The position numbers and the translations under genes are program-made. From positions 16,328,466 through 16,392,465 of the forward strand of contig NC_092322.1 of the NCBI RefSeq assembly GCF_036785885.1: a stretch of 64,000 bases of DNA, in the 5' to 3' direction. Below are positions 15,001 to 25,767 of the stretch, in pieces (the stretch's first letter is position 1; the number at the start of each line of letters is the position of its first letter). The notes below the pieces were generated by a model. That model did not search any database and was not told the origin of the DNA. It worked only from the letters and a program-made list of their open reading frames with translations. Source of the DNA: Coffea arabica (taxonomy: Eukaryota; Streptophyta; Magnoliopsida; Gentianales; Rubiaceae).

Positions 15001-15833
15001 CCCATGATATAAGAAAATCTTGTTTTGGGTAAGGTCAATTTATTTTTGTTTCATGTTCTCTCAAAGGTGTCTGCAAATATTGTTGACTATCTTTTTACTA
15101 GCCTAATATTTGTTTTGAAGTAGGAGTATGAAAGAGTTTAAATGTGCTTGCTTGATCAATTGCCTGTTTACTAAGTATACAATTTGAGAAAAAAAGAAGG
15201 ATAGAGGGAGGGGGAGAGAGAGGGAGAGAGAGAGATTTTGCAATAGAACGAAGCACCATGAACTAACCATTATCTAACTGCCTATTTCCCAGTAAAATGC
15301 AAAACTGTCTAGCTCCTGTAAACATTAATGCAGCAGATATATGGCATGCAGTAACCATTTCTTGAACCTCAACATAGTGCCAAAATTTGGTGATTTAAAA
15401 TCCATTAATAGTGTCCATATTGATGGTCGATTTGTTCCTTGTTATTAGCTGGGAAAAAGATATTGAAATCTATGGATTTCCATTCAACTTAAAAGTGCTA
15501 CTGAGTGCAAAAGCCTGCTCGTCATATCCATGGACTTGAAGTCAGCTGTTCCTGTCTTTCTGTGATCGTTTCTGCACTTTAATATGATTGTGATTAGTTT
15601 GTTGCAGAAAATGATTTAGCAGTTTTGTGCTTCCTACACATGTTGACATGATTATTTGAATTTTACAGACTATAAAATCCCTTTTGGAGGAGACACTGGT
15701 GGCAATTCCTGACTTTGTTCTGGATTCACCTGTTGGTGTGGCACCATCTGGTTGCACAGAAGCTTTTGCCAATTCAAAAAGTTTATTACCTCCTCCATAT
15801 ATAACCACGGAAAAAGAGATCATGTATGCCTAA
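2259..15833 (+). CDS. tRNA-dihydrouridine synthase, DusA type (12 exons, 452 aa)
   Basis: Reduces specific uridines in the tRNA D-loop to dihydrouridine using FMN and NADPH. I assembled 12 exons with GT-AG introns and consistent phase: 2259-2527, 2664-2790, 3270-3397, 3480-3549, 3634-3736, 5172-5289, 5449-5530, 8249-8310, 9050-9122, 9197-9277, 11505-11585 and 15669-15833. Landmarks are [15 protein letters not shown] (about residues 91-105), catalytic [13 protein letters not shown] (about 175-187), HSRKA (about 251-255), NGG (about 291-293) and LGRAAYSNPWQTL (from about 313). These are typical of plant DusA-like proteins such as Arabidopsis At3g63510. The N-terminal 88 residues are rich in Ser, Arg, Lys and His and look like an organelle-targeting extension. 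The start could be ATG 2259 or the in-frame ATG 2331. Introns 7, 10 and 11 are long (2.7, 2.2 and 4.1 kb). No frame breaks are seen; probably functional. Confidence 0.93.
8969..9010. repeat. (TC)n microsatellite in DUS intron 8
   Basis: About 21 uninterrupted TC/CT dinucleotides, 39 bases before the exon 9 acceptor. They are flanked by two similar copies of a short phrase (TTGCCTGGTTGGCTAAA at about 8939 and TTGCCTGGTTGACTAAA at about 9012). The array may have expanded inside a small direct duplication. The pyrimidine run also sits where a polypyrimidine tract would act for exon 9 splicing. Confidence 0.95.
10805..11350. repeat. Three diverged tandem copies of a ~160-205 bp unit (DUS intron 10)
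   Basis: Units begin at about 10805, 11009 and 11166, each opening with TTGAG(A/C)AGCAGTC and then GGGTTGC or GGATTGC. Each goes on through a GATACATG- or GATGCACA-like phrase, AGATTTTTTGAATCAA-like text, GATTATAG and CAAGCCTA, and closes with TTGGTACAACAA or TTGGTACCACAA. Order is preserved in all three copies, which differ by small indels. I do not recognise a known transposon; it is a minisatellite-like or decayed array. Confidence 0.75.
15189..15236. repeat. Purine-rich GA tract (DUS intron 11)
   Basis: An imperfect run of GAGAG/GGGAG repeats between AAAAAAAGAAGG and ATTTTGC. The rest of the 4.1-kb intron (11586-15668) holds T-runs and short chance open frames, but no coding segment or transposon end that I can support. 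Confidence 0.6.
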
Positions 15834-16384
15834 CTTTAAATGCATGCAAAACTTCTGATGTTCGCTATGTATTGCAAAGATATTCAGTAGTTTCTATTCT
15901 TTGGGATATAAATTGGATGTCCCGTGTAAAATCAGGAAATTTCTTTTTAGGATACAAGTAGGCTGAAAGGGCTTACATGCAGATAGGATGAAAGGGCTTA
16001 CATGCAGACTCTTAGCTACCACTGTTCAGACTAACAATGTTCTGAGTTAAAGATTCTACTAAGTTATTTATAGATTTAGGTTCCTTCTCAAGTGCACCAA
16101 TCTATGCCTGTGGCAGATATTTTACCTATAGACTCCTTATGGTGCCCATTCAAGTTTCCTGTAGTACTCGTATTTCTGAATTGGTACTATTCAACATGTG
16201 TTGATTCGCCAGTTATGAATTTCAGAGAGATTTGAACGATGTTATCAGGTCAATATTGCTGCAAACTATGTTGGTTGAAATTAACTTTGTTTTGCTATAT
16301 TACATGCCACTCCTTTGAGATCAACTTTTACTTCCGGAAGGGGTACATGGCATCACTGTTTCTCTTGTTTGTGAAATAGCCCTT
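15834..16384. other. Intergenic, no gene seen
   Basis: Presumed 3' untranslated region of the DUS gene followed by AT-rich sequence. A 19-base phrase (AGGATGAAAGGGCTTACAT and a near copy, AGGCTGAAAGGGCTTACAT) is directly repeated at about 15958-16005. Nothing else recognisable. Confidence 0.4.
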
Positions 16385-16627
16385 AATCATGCTTAGTCAT
16401 GGTCCTGAATATAACTGGAGCCCTTGAGCAACATGTAGTTTGAGACCATATCATCATTCTGAGCTTGCTTGATCAAGAACCTGACTGTACCTTGAGGATT
16501 TGCAATCTCCTCTCCCTTGCATAGAGCGTCCGCTAATGCGTTGAAACTGAAGACTTCTGGAACAGTATTGAAAGCTGTCATCTCAGTGAAGAACTTTCCA
16601 ACCTTCTGCCATCTCCAACATCTACGT
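16385..16627 (-). pseudogene. Antisense relic of an RFL-type PPR gene (about two motifs)
   Basis: The minus strand reads about 80 codons containing WQKVGKFFTEM, VPEVFSFNALADALCKGEE and FLIKQAQNDDMVSNYMLLKG. These line up in order with motifs 6-8 of the intact PPR protein encoded at 58365-60284 (WKEVKRLFSDM, VPDVITFNIVVDALCKEGH, IMIQQGQNPNVVTYNSLMDG). It is diverged, has no start and stops after about two motifs. All other PPR copies in the window are on the plus strand, so this one was inverted. It marks the left end of the PPR/receptor-kinase cluster. Confidence 0.6.
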
Positions 16628-18984
16628 GTATTGCTCTGTAATCTGTATACACAATGACATCAGGTTTACGAGTCTTTCCTTTCTTTTTCTCTTTACTCTC
16701 AACATTTTGATGACTGCATTAGTCTTTCGTTTCCAGTTTTGGTGGGAGGGGTTTTATGGATGTATCATCTCTAGCCAAGATGCGTTTGTGAGTAGTGTAC
16801 TCTGTTAGATTTGTGTTAGATATACAATTTTGATTTCTGTTAGTTTTACCAAAACAAACATTGTTGCTCTATATACCCATTTTTAGCTGAGTACATATTA
16901 TGCCTTGGAGACATTTTTCTTCATTATTTTCTCAAATCAAGCTTACTATTGTATGAATTTAATCCTAAAAGGCATTTTCTATTAGCTGGAATAGAAGAGT
17001 AACGATGGTTTTTTTTTTTTTTTGGACTTATCATATTAGTTTGTGAAGCAAATGGATTGCCTTGATAATTGCAAAATGGATAAACTCTGTTATACTAATT
17101 GTTCCTTTGAATGTGTTTAGCCTCATCATTTCTTTTTCTTTGTTTCAAAAAATCAACTTCAAACGAGATCCACTTCTTCAAAAGTGGTGAAAAGATGCAA
17201 ACTTGATCTCAATATTCAAATAAACAAAAAAATTAGAAGGGTGAATATGTAAAAAAAAAATTCAGGCTTTCAAATCATGCAAGATTGAAAGAAACAAGTG
17301 AATTGAGTAATTTGTGTAACAGTAGCACATAAGCCAATCTCATAAATGAAAATCAAATTCATGCTGTGAAGTAGAAATCATGATGCATTACATATGAACT
17401 AAGTGGATCTGTGCATTAATGTGAATTTGAAGCTAATGGAAATGTTTAGAAACAAAATTGGATGTTTTAAGAGTTTGAACTCCAAAAAACCACAAATGTA
17501 ATTTAATTATGAATTAATCTTTCTTATATTAAAGCGGTAAAGGTTTTTTTTTTTTAATCACTAGCCGGTTTTAATGTACGAAACTAGTTTTTATTAAAAT
17601 TTGAAAATTTATTTTTACACAGGTGTCATGTATCCACATCTGCTAATATAAGTGAACCTTTACGTACGCTCAAGATGTAGAAAACATTAATCCAAAAATT
17701 AATTAAACCTATTATATTACTTATCAATTAACCCATATGAAATCATTTATTCCGTTACAGATTAAGTTTGAATATCTAATCCAGCAATCTTTTTGGACCA
17801 CTATATCACCAAGTATCAATGAGGACTCATTGAGTTACAGTTCAATCATCCTGAATAGTCTTTGAGAGTTGACCATCTGAGAAGGGAGCAATTTGATCAC
17901 CCGTTTTGGGCAGGCACTAGGACCGACAGTGGAACCAATAATGGGAAAACAGAATTTGGCAAAAGGAAATCATATTTCAGCTAAGTAAACCACAATCTGT
18001 TCATGTTACCAATGCTACATCTTTCATCTCTCTCACATGGCAACATTAACAAAAAGATTCAAGCATACCATTAGGTCACCATCTACAATGGTAAAGAAAA
18101 AAAAGGAAGTAATACTTACTCATCACAATGTGAATAATACACTTGTCCGAGTCTGGCAAGTTTTATACCTACCAATTGCTTTTTTCTTATTATTGTTCTT
18201 TTTTGGTGGAGCAGGAGAGGGGTGGAATTTGTACTGCAGAATGTGAAGGTTTGATGTCATGGCTGTACAAAGCAAAAGTGAATAGAAACAATTTGTTAGG
18301 GATTAAAATGTTTGGAAATAGTTATGACGAATTTTATTCGAAAGAAACCAATTAAAATGATTAACACTAATTTCTTCATCACTCTTGGGAACAGATTCTT
18401 TGGCTCTATGATTATGTTTTCATTAAGTGTCTTGTGCTTAAGAATGATGGATTATTTCTAGTGGCTGTGGAAGAAATGAGCCGTGTTTTCTTTTGTTGAT
18501 CTGCCATGTAGCTCTTCTGTGCATATTTTATTTGTTTGGTTTTTGATAGTGCATGCTCTGATCAGGAATCGGGTCCTGTGTTACAAAGAGGATGACGATG
18601 ATAGCATGTTTTTGGATGCTGTTACGGAGAATCAGTCTTCTTGCTCTTGTCAAAAATTTATTTTTGTGTCCTGTGGTGTAGATTCCAACAAGGCAATGTA
18701 GAAATATTTGTAGAATGAACTTAAAAATCAACATAGCAAATTTGAGAGATGAAATTTTTCAAAAAAAAAAAAAAAAAAAAGACAAACTATGGAACTGAAA
18801 CAAGATTGCTCCCACTTCTCAATATGAATGTCGAAATCCAGCAAAACTAGTGCTATTCCTTAAGTTTTTTCTGGATCTAATCCATCATGCAGTCATATTG
18901 AGGATGTATGATATAGTAAGAGGATAAAATCAAGTTGATTCACTTTCACAGAGTAGTGATTTCAATTTAAGTAATGTTTAATCG

Positions 18985-19290
18985 CTTGTATTATTATTAT
19001 TATTTTTTTGCTTTGAGCACCTGGTATCCCCACCCTCAGTGAGACTAATCCGGATTCGGCGTGAGAAGGACTCGTAGAGTCAGACTCTTACTCGAGGGTG
19101 AAGGCCTCACCCAGAACTTTTTAAGGCGCCACGAGTCAAACTTGCAACCTCCTGTTTGCATTAGTAATTCACTTACCAGTAGTAAATTTGGCTCAATTGG
19201 CAAGAACGAGTCACTTCTTCACAGGTCATGTATTTGAATCCTCCTCCCTGACCCGTGGTGGTGATCAGAGCCGAATCCACCCTTATCTCT
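18985..19290. mobile_element. tRNA-derived SINE-like sequences, block A
   Basis: After a T-rich run, 19008-19170 reads, in reverse, like a SINE body with a B-box-like AAGTTTGACTCG and an A-box-like TGGTAAGTGAATTA. Next to it, at 19187-19240, a forward tRNA-like piece has A-box-like TGGCTCAATTGGCAAGA and B-box-like TATTTGAATCC. The same arrangement is present at 41839-42120, so it predates the block A/B duplication. No target duplication was determined. Confidence 0.4.
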
Positions 19291-20211
19291 TGGTTTCACG
19301 ATTGGTATTTAATACTCATCAGGGATATGCTATATGGGTGGCCTATATTGACTCAATGTCTCTTAATTGCTACTTACCATCCTCAGATGGACGAGTCTAA
19401 ACTGCAAAAATTACTTCAAATCACATCTTGGCTAACATCAGTTCAAATGGAGTTGTGAGAAATTTAAGGGCAAGTCTTAATTCTATTTTATTTTATTTCT
19501 CCTTGACAAACATTTAAGGACGAGTCTTACATTGAAGTTTTATTAATATGTAAGCGAACATACAATAGAACAATCTAAAATTTACGTGCTGTGCTTTGTC
19601 TTTTTTTAAACGTCTTCTATTTTACAATGCTTCAAAATCATGTTCATTGAAAAAGATACTGACTTACAAACAAATTAATTATTTGGAAGCAATAACTATT
19701 ATTTTTTAATGGCTTATGTAGGAGGTTTCCAAGTTTTGTGCAACAGTATCCAAATTGTAAGATGAAAAAATTAATCTTATTTCTGAATGCAGAAAAGAAA
19801 AAGTTCACGATAAATATTTTCTGTAAATGGGCTTTTTTTTTTTTGTAGTAGCATCTATTCTCTACAGTTAGGTTTGTTTCCGATGAATCTGATCACAATT
19901 ATTTACTGAAAAGGTACTGCTCAGCATAGAATGGAAATACTGCATGCATATGTTGAATACTTGTAACCATTATTTATTATTGTTTGATAGAATGGAAATG
20001 AGAGATGTTTGTTGCTTTTGCTGGTTACTATTGTGCATGATCTGCAGTAATGTGAATGACCTCTCTGCAGTAATTGTAAAATATCTATTTGGGCATGTGG
20101 TAGACCTCAAATCTGGAGAGAAAGGCCTAGACTGAACCGCCAGAAAGGAATTTCTTTTGATACAGCACATAGCTTGGGGTACCTGTCTGGGCATTGCAAT
20201 CAGAAAATTGT

Positions 20212-20480
20212 CCGTTGAGATGCCTTGAATCAGGTCTTCGACCTTCGCTGAGCTATTCGGGGGTCTCGTTGAACTTACGGTATATATTAGTTACCGTGTC
20301 TGTTTTATTTTGGGTCTTAGTTTTGGACCTATTTTTGGATCCAATCCGTTTGATTGTATATATATACACCTTATCTTAGTCTGTAAACTATTTCGATTGG
20401 AACCCTAATAAAATCTGATTTTCCCCAAAGTTATTCTTGTGTTATTGTTTGTTCTTCTGCTCCGCTGCATCTGTTATAAC
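20212..20480. mobile_element. 269-bp LTR-like insertion with ATTGT duplications
   Basis: The receptor-kinase exon reads through AAAATTGT, is interrupted for 269 bp, and resumes with ATTGTACACATAGATTTGAAGG. The copy at 36600-36660 is uninterrupted. ATTGT at 20207-20211 and 20481-20485 forms a 5-bp target duplication. Inside are a TATATATATACACC box at about 20357 and an AATAAA signal at about 20408, as in a solo LTR. The ends do not show clean TG...CA, so the family is unassigned. Confidence 0.5.
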
Positions 20481-20796
20481 ATTGTACACATAGATTTGAA
20501 GGCTGCTGCAAAAATCCCATCTGGATCATGAGTGTGAAGCTGTTTTTCAGTGGATACAAAACTAATGCATCACGACTCGAGTCTAGGGAACTATGGGACA
20601 CTTTCCTCTTAATATTTCTTGACCGGAAAGCATCCGGAGAAGACAGACAGATGTAATTGAATATGGTGCAACTCTTGTTGAACTTGTAACCAGTCCGCGT
20701 GCAATAGATCTCTCTGGGCTCGAAGAAGAGGAGGATGTACTGCTGCTACATCGTGCGAGTTATATCATTCATTCACTCATGAAATTCAGACTCACT

Positions 20797-21085
20797 CATG
20801 CTTTCCGTCCCATCGAAAGCGTCATAATTTTCGTTTTTGGTTGTTTCAAAATATTTGTCATGCTCGAAATTTCTAACTACTTTATAAATTGAAATTTCTC
20901 TTATGCCTTTCATTAGTAATGCATAAAGATAAATATGATGTGATTGCTTTCCACTTCTTACTTTGATCGGCACATGATTAAGGACAAAAGTGGAATAAAA
21001 GGAAAAAAAATTTTTGGTGAAATATACTATGCATAAAAAGTACGTATCCTCAAATATTACTAAATACATGGGACGGAGGGAATAT
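20797..21085. mobile_element. Stowaway-like MITE
   Basis: The left end carries CTTTCCGTCCCATCGAAA (from about 20801) and the right end GGGACGGAGGGAATA (21070-21084). These are inverted copies of the CTCCCTCCGTCCCA terminus known from Tc1/mariner-like Stowaway MITEs. The length of about 290 bp and AT-rich interior fit. The exact TA duplication is not certain. Confidence 0.7.
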
Positions 21086-21289
21086 ATTTTTAATAATTAT
21101 AAATCATTTTTCCCTGCAAGTGCAGGCAAGGGCTGGGCAAGGCAGGGGGGAGCGAGTGACGGGGGCTGGAGGCAGAGACTGGGGGGAATGTTTGTGCAGC
21201 GGGGTAGGGGGGCGGGGGACGAGTTCTCTTCCCCACTCCGCTTTGTTGCCATTTCTAAAACTTTCGTTGTTGTTGTGTTGAACGTACAT

Positions 21290-21935
21290 GTACAATGCTC
21301 CCAGATTTGCATTGCTTTCTCAGTAATGGAACCAGTCTATAAAAAAAAAAAAAAAATTGAATTTCATTTGACCGCATAAACTTTTGTTTTATTCATAATG
21401 TTCAATAAAAAAATAATGTGAGATATTTTTTGATAACATTACAAGGTGGAAAGAGGAGGGATCGAGAGTTCAACCATGACGTCACAGTTAATTGTCTAGT
21501 GTCTGTATCACCTAAATCGTTAGATTAGAGATTATTATCTTTCTTTTCTCGTATACCAATAATAGCATAAGATTTGAAATAAAAAAAATACATAAGATTT
21601 TTACTTACCTTCTAAGTCACTATTTGCATTTCCTCTTTATTCTAAATTTATTGTCATTTTCTTTTAGAATCAATTTTATATCTATATATGATTAAGTACA
21701 CTAGAAGGATCGAAATTGTATTGAAATATAGGAAGTTAATTCACTGTCATATTCTTTTAAAATCAATTTTATCTGTATACGTGACTAAACTAAAATGTAA
21801 TTCGAAGAATCGAAATTATACCGAACTAGGAACTTCTTTCCTTCTTTTCCGATATTTTAATGTAATAGGCCTACTTTTGGCTCAGATAATTACCTACTCC
21901 TGCCTCCTTTCAAACGAGCCATTGAAAAAAAAAGT
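21290..21935 (+). promoter_or_regulatory. Orphan copy of the PPR upstream region
   Basis: From about 21290 (AATGCTCCCAGATTTGCATTGC) to about 21930 (CAAACGAGCCATTGAAAAAA) this follows the same order of phrases as 57680-58185, just upstream of the intact PPR gene. Shared phrases include TTTTATTCATAATGTTC, CATTACAAGG, GTCTGTATCACCTAAAT, CACTGTCATATT and TTTCCGATATTTTAATGT. No PPR coding sequence follows here. It looks like the control region of a lost PPR copy. Just upstream, 21110-21235 is an unusually G-rich stretch of unknown origin. Confidence 0.65.
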
Positions 21936-22339
21936 GTGAACATATGATTTCAAAATGTAATTTCATAAAAATAATTTCAAAATTATATTTAAATGATTAT
22001 TCTACAAAGGCCGATGAATGCTATCAAATTTTAAATTTTCCTACTCAAACTCGACTTAATACCAAGTAACTCGAACTTAATTAACAAGAATGTCGAACCT
22101 TAGACAAAACTACGTGCAAGTTTGAGTCAAATAGTTTGACTATACCCCTAAACTTGGGCGAATTTCTTAGAATATTGTTAAATTTGAAAAAGTTCAGAAA
22201 ATTGGGATTATTTAGAGGGAATTGCCGAATAAGGGGTCGCCGTAAGTGAGAAGTGAGGCTACTAATAAAAACAATTTTCATTTTCATTTATTTTGGTTTC
22301 ATGTATTTTGGGTCGGTTATTTTTTTTAAAAAAAAAACC

Positions 22340-22741
22340 TCTTCATGAGCGGCGAAGGAATCTTGGTCAAATTGTTTCGCCGCTCATCAGATGAGCGGCT
22401 AAGCTTTTGTCCTTATTTGCTAATCGAATTTGGTGAATTTGGTGATGGTGATGGGACCGAGTATGTGACTTGGTCAAATTGCTTCGCCGCTCATCAGACG
22501 AGCGGCTAAGCTTTTGTCCTTTTTTCCCTTTTTTGAAGCATTCTCCTAAATTTTATTATTTCATATGTAATTTTTAATAAATTATTTAATATTTAATTTC
22601 ATATGTAATAAATTATTTATTATTTCATATGTAATTTTTAATAAGTGTCGCCGCTCATTCTAATTTATTTTTTTTGCGAAGCATTCTTCCTACATTTTAT
22701 TATTTCATATGTAATTTTTAATAAGTTATTTAATATTTAAT
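22340..22741. repeat. Palindrome-bearing direct repeats and AT-rich repeats
   Basis: Two direct copies of a unit of about 55 bp (CTTGGTCAAATTG...CTTTTGTCCTT) lie at about 22362-22415 and 22468-22522. Each contains an inverted repeat with arms GCCGCTCATC and GATGAGCGGC around a single A (22379-22399; 22486-22506 with one mismatch). Partial GCCGCTCAT and ATGAGCGGC arms also occur at about 22345 and 22630. From 22543 on, TTATTTCATATGTAATTTTT phrases repeat about three times. The gypsy element inserted at the end of this stretch. Likely part of an unrecognised DNA element. Confidence 0.7.
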
Positions 22742-24207
22742 TGTGACGGCCCTATCTCCCCCTAAGGCAAACCAAAGGGTTAGACGGATCGCCTGCCCAA
22801 CTCTCGCCAGGATTACGGATCCAGTACGTACAAAACACTCCTTTTTGTACGAGGGAAAAATTCAAGAAAACGAGCGATCAACACGTATGAAGTCATTCTT
22901 CTCCAATAAATATCACTACGTATGAAAGTACAGCGCTCGAGCACTTAAAACGGTCATGAAAACGAAGAAACAAAAATTTGCCGCGGATGAACAGTAACAG
23001 CCACGTCACTATCTGGTCGAAATCTGGTCGGATTTCCGGCCGGATATGAGGCAGTGGCCAACTCCAAAGGGGTTCAAGATCCCCTGCCAATCCGGCCGGT
23101 AATCCGGCCAGAAACTGGCCGGATTTCTCTGGCCGGATTGCGGCCAGAGACCAAAACCCAAAATTTTTTTTCCTTCCCCTGCATATCCAGATTCTTGGCC
23201 GGATTTGGTGAACAGTAACCTAGCTAAAATTTTTCCTTCTTCGCTCGAATTCGGTACTCGTCTCAAATCAAGTCAAACACGTAGAGCAGTTAATCCTCAA
23301 CTTAATGTATACATGCCATAACATATCCATGTCATATACATATGAGGAAACACAATATGATTGATCCCACATTTACAACATACACTCAAAAGTATACTTG
23401 GAAACAAATACATTAGGGTTTTCCTAAAACAGTCGAAGAGCTATCCAAAAGCAAAATGCCTAACTAGCTCAACTCGTTTTCTCAAAAACTTGGTTCAGAA
23501 AGTGCCCCTGTAAGGAAAACAAAACAACATGGGTGAACTTATGCTCGTGAGGTATCAAAAGACTCACAAGTACATTATGCATGGCCAACAAACACAAGAT
23601 ACAAGGTAGATGAGAATCTTTCCCTCTAAACAAAGCCACAAAGCACTTCAATTCTACCTAGCAAGTAGGTTTTATGGAGAAATTTGGGAGATGAATGGTT
23701 AGATTCCAAGATTTGAGTAAGAAATGAAGAACCAAGGTTGGAAGTTTTCTCTCTTCTTCTCTCTATGATGGTCGGCCAAGAGGAGGAGAAAATGAGGGGA
23801 TTTTTGGGTCAAAATTGATTATAAGGAAAGGTAAAGAAAATGGTCAAAAGTCCAACTTCCAATAGAATTGCAACATGTGACCTTTTCAAGGTTATCCCAC
23901 TTCCTTGTCTTGTAATGCTTAATTAAATTAGCTAACCTCTAATTAACCCATACTACAAGGTAATAAAATCTCCATATATAAAATTTTCCCCAAACCACAT
24001 TTACTGTACCAATTGCACTAGTGGATCCCACATCCACTGTACACCCCTATTATCACAGAAAATGACTTATTTCAGGAAAATGATTTAAAATTCATATTTT
24101 CTCATAAAAATTCCCAGAAAATGCACATATTAAGGAAAACACTAAAATTAAACCCAAAAGCCTAAAATAAATGCCTAGAAAATAAGAAAAATTTTCGAAG
24201 TCTCACA
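22742..24207 (-). repeat. 3' LTR of the gypsy element
   Basis: On the minus strand it begins TGTGAGACTTCG and ends ...GGCCGTCACA. It is a direct match of 29726-31073, about 120 bp longer because of an extra segment around 23905-24060. The block 23010-23210 is packed with GGCCGGATT-type motifs in both orientations. Confidence 0.9.
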
Positions 24208-25767
24208 CTATCTCCCCCTTAAAGAATTTCGTCCTCGAAATTTCTCACCTGAGTTATTAAATAGTTCAGAGTATTTCTTTTTCATCTTCTCCTCCATCTC
24301 CCAGGTCGCCTCTTCGACTCCGTGGTTCTTCCACAGAATCTTCACCATTGAAATTTGTTTAGTTCTCAACTCCTTAACCTTTTTATCAAGTACTCGCACA
24401 GGTCTCTCCTCGTAGGTAAGGGTTTCGTCAATTTCAATTTCCTCCGGTTGCACAATGTGAGTTGGATCGGAGTAGTATTTTTTGAGCATTGACACATGGA
24501 ATACATCGTGAATCCGTGACAAGTTTGGCGGCAACTCGAGTCTGTACGCTACTTTCCCAACTAGTTGAAGAATCGAGAAGGGTCCTACGAATCTAGGTTG
24601 GAGCTTCTTTCCTCTACCAGCAGTAACACTCCGCAACGGGGTAATCTTAAGGAAAACATGGTCTTCAACTTCAAATTTCAAATCTTTCTTTCGGTTATCT
24701 GCATAGCTCTTCTGGCGATTCTGAGCTGTTTGGAGTCTCTGACAGATTAATTTGATCTTTTCTTGGGCATCCTCCATCCACAGAATAGTAGTAGGATGTA
24801 GGATCTTCTTTTCTCCTACTTCATCCCAGTATATCAGTGAACGATGCTTTCGCCCATAAAGAGTTTTATATGGTGCCATTTGGATCGACGAATGGTAACT
24901 ATTATTGTAGGTGAACTCCACTAAAATCATATGTTCACCCCAACTACCCTAAAATCTAAAATACATGTTCGTAACATATCCTCAAGGGTCTGAATCGCCC
25001 GTTCCGACTGTCCATCTGTTTGAGGATGATAAGTGGTGCTTAAGTTCAGCTTCGTCCCCAAAGTTTCTTGAAACTTTTACCAAAATTTGGACACGAAACG
25101 AGGGTCTCGGTCGGAAACTATACTTATGGGCACTCCATGTAATCTCACAATCTCCTCCAAATATACTCGAGCTAACTTATCCATGGAATATTTCATATTC
25201 ACAGGTAAGAATGAGCCGACTTGGTCAACCGATCAACGATTACCCAAACGGCATCATGTCCCTTTTGGGTTCTAGGTAGTCCAGAAATGAAATCCATGGT
25301 GATATGTTCCTATTTCCATTCGGGTATCTTCAGAGGCTACAGTAGTCCCGAAGGTTTTTGGTGTTCGGCCTTAACCTGCTGGCATACTAGACAGGTTTGT
25401 ACATATTGAACTATATCCCTTTTCATCTTGTCCCACCAGTACAACTGTCGTAAATCCTGATACATCTTGTTACTACCTGATGGATTGTATATTTGGATCG
25501 ATGGGTTTCTTCCAAAATTTCTTTTCTCAAATTCTCATCCATAGGCACCACAACCCGATTTCTAAATCTCAAAATCCCCTAAGGGCTTAGATTGAAATCC
25601 AAAATTTCTCTTTTCTTCACCTTTTCTACCCACTTCTGAACCGTCGGATCTTTAGTTTGAGCCTCCTTAATTCTAGTCAATAAAGTGGATGTCACTCGTA
25701 CGTTACGAAAAGTTATTTTCTTATGTTCCAATTTTGGATTCTACTCCCCAACGGTTCCCAACATTTC
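24208..25767 (-). pseudogene. Gypsy integrase region
   Basis: The C-terminal 240 residues (24208-24930) are open and contain FTYNNSYHSSIQMAPYKTLYG, the QxLxxAQxRQKxYAD segment, the GPFSILQLVGKVAYRLELP beta-barrel region, HDVFHVSMLKKY and a chromodomain-like end. The N-terminal zinc-binding and catalytic part (about 24960-25767) is recognisable only as broken pieces, with stops and shifts. The integrase joins element DNA to the host chromosome; this copy cannot encode a whole one. Confidence 0.85.

Larger units (their letters stand above)
16880..20765 (+). pseudogene. Receptor-kinase relic, block A (duplicate of 38281-42918)
   Basis: Mostly intron-like sequence of a decayed LRR receptor-kinase gene, ending in exon remnants. 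At 20109-20200 the plus strand reads SGEKGLD, FGTAHSLGYL-like text and GHCNQKIV. After an insert, 20486-20760 reads traces of RDLKAA, LDHECEAVF and finally RAIDLSGLEEEEDVLLL. Family counterparts are the catalytic-loop exon (HEHCNPKIxHRDLKAAN) and the TGQRAIDFSRLEEEEDVLLLDH exon of SERK-related LRR kinases such as At5g63710. Frames are broken and the HRD and DFG motifs are lost. The 16880-20100 part matches 38281-42915 over several kilobases, and 18070-20100 also resembles 34810-36480 downstream of the first PPR gene. Confidence 0.75.

Noticed and set aside
19187..19240. Possible tRNA gene from A- and B-box-like sequences
   Set aside because: No cloverleaf with a 7-bp acceptor stem could be drawn; better explained as SINE-type sequence.
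21014..21379. A 121-codon open frame and minus-strand overlaps in the G-rich stretch
   Set aside because: Low-complexity composition and overlap with a MITE end; no family resemblance.
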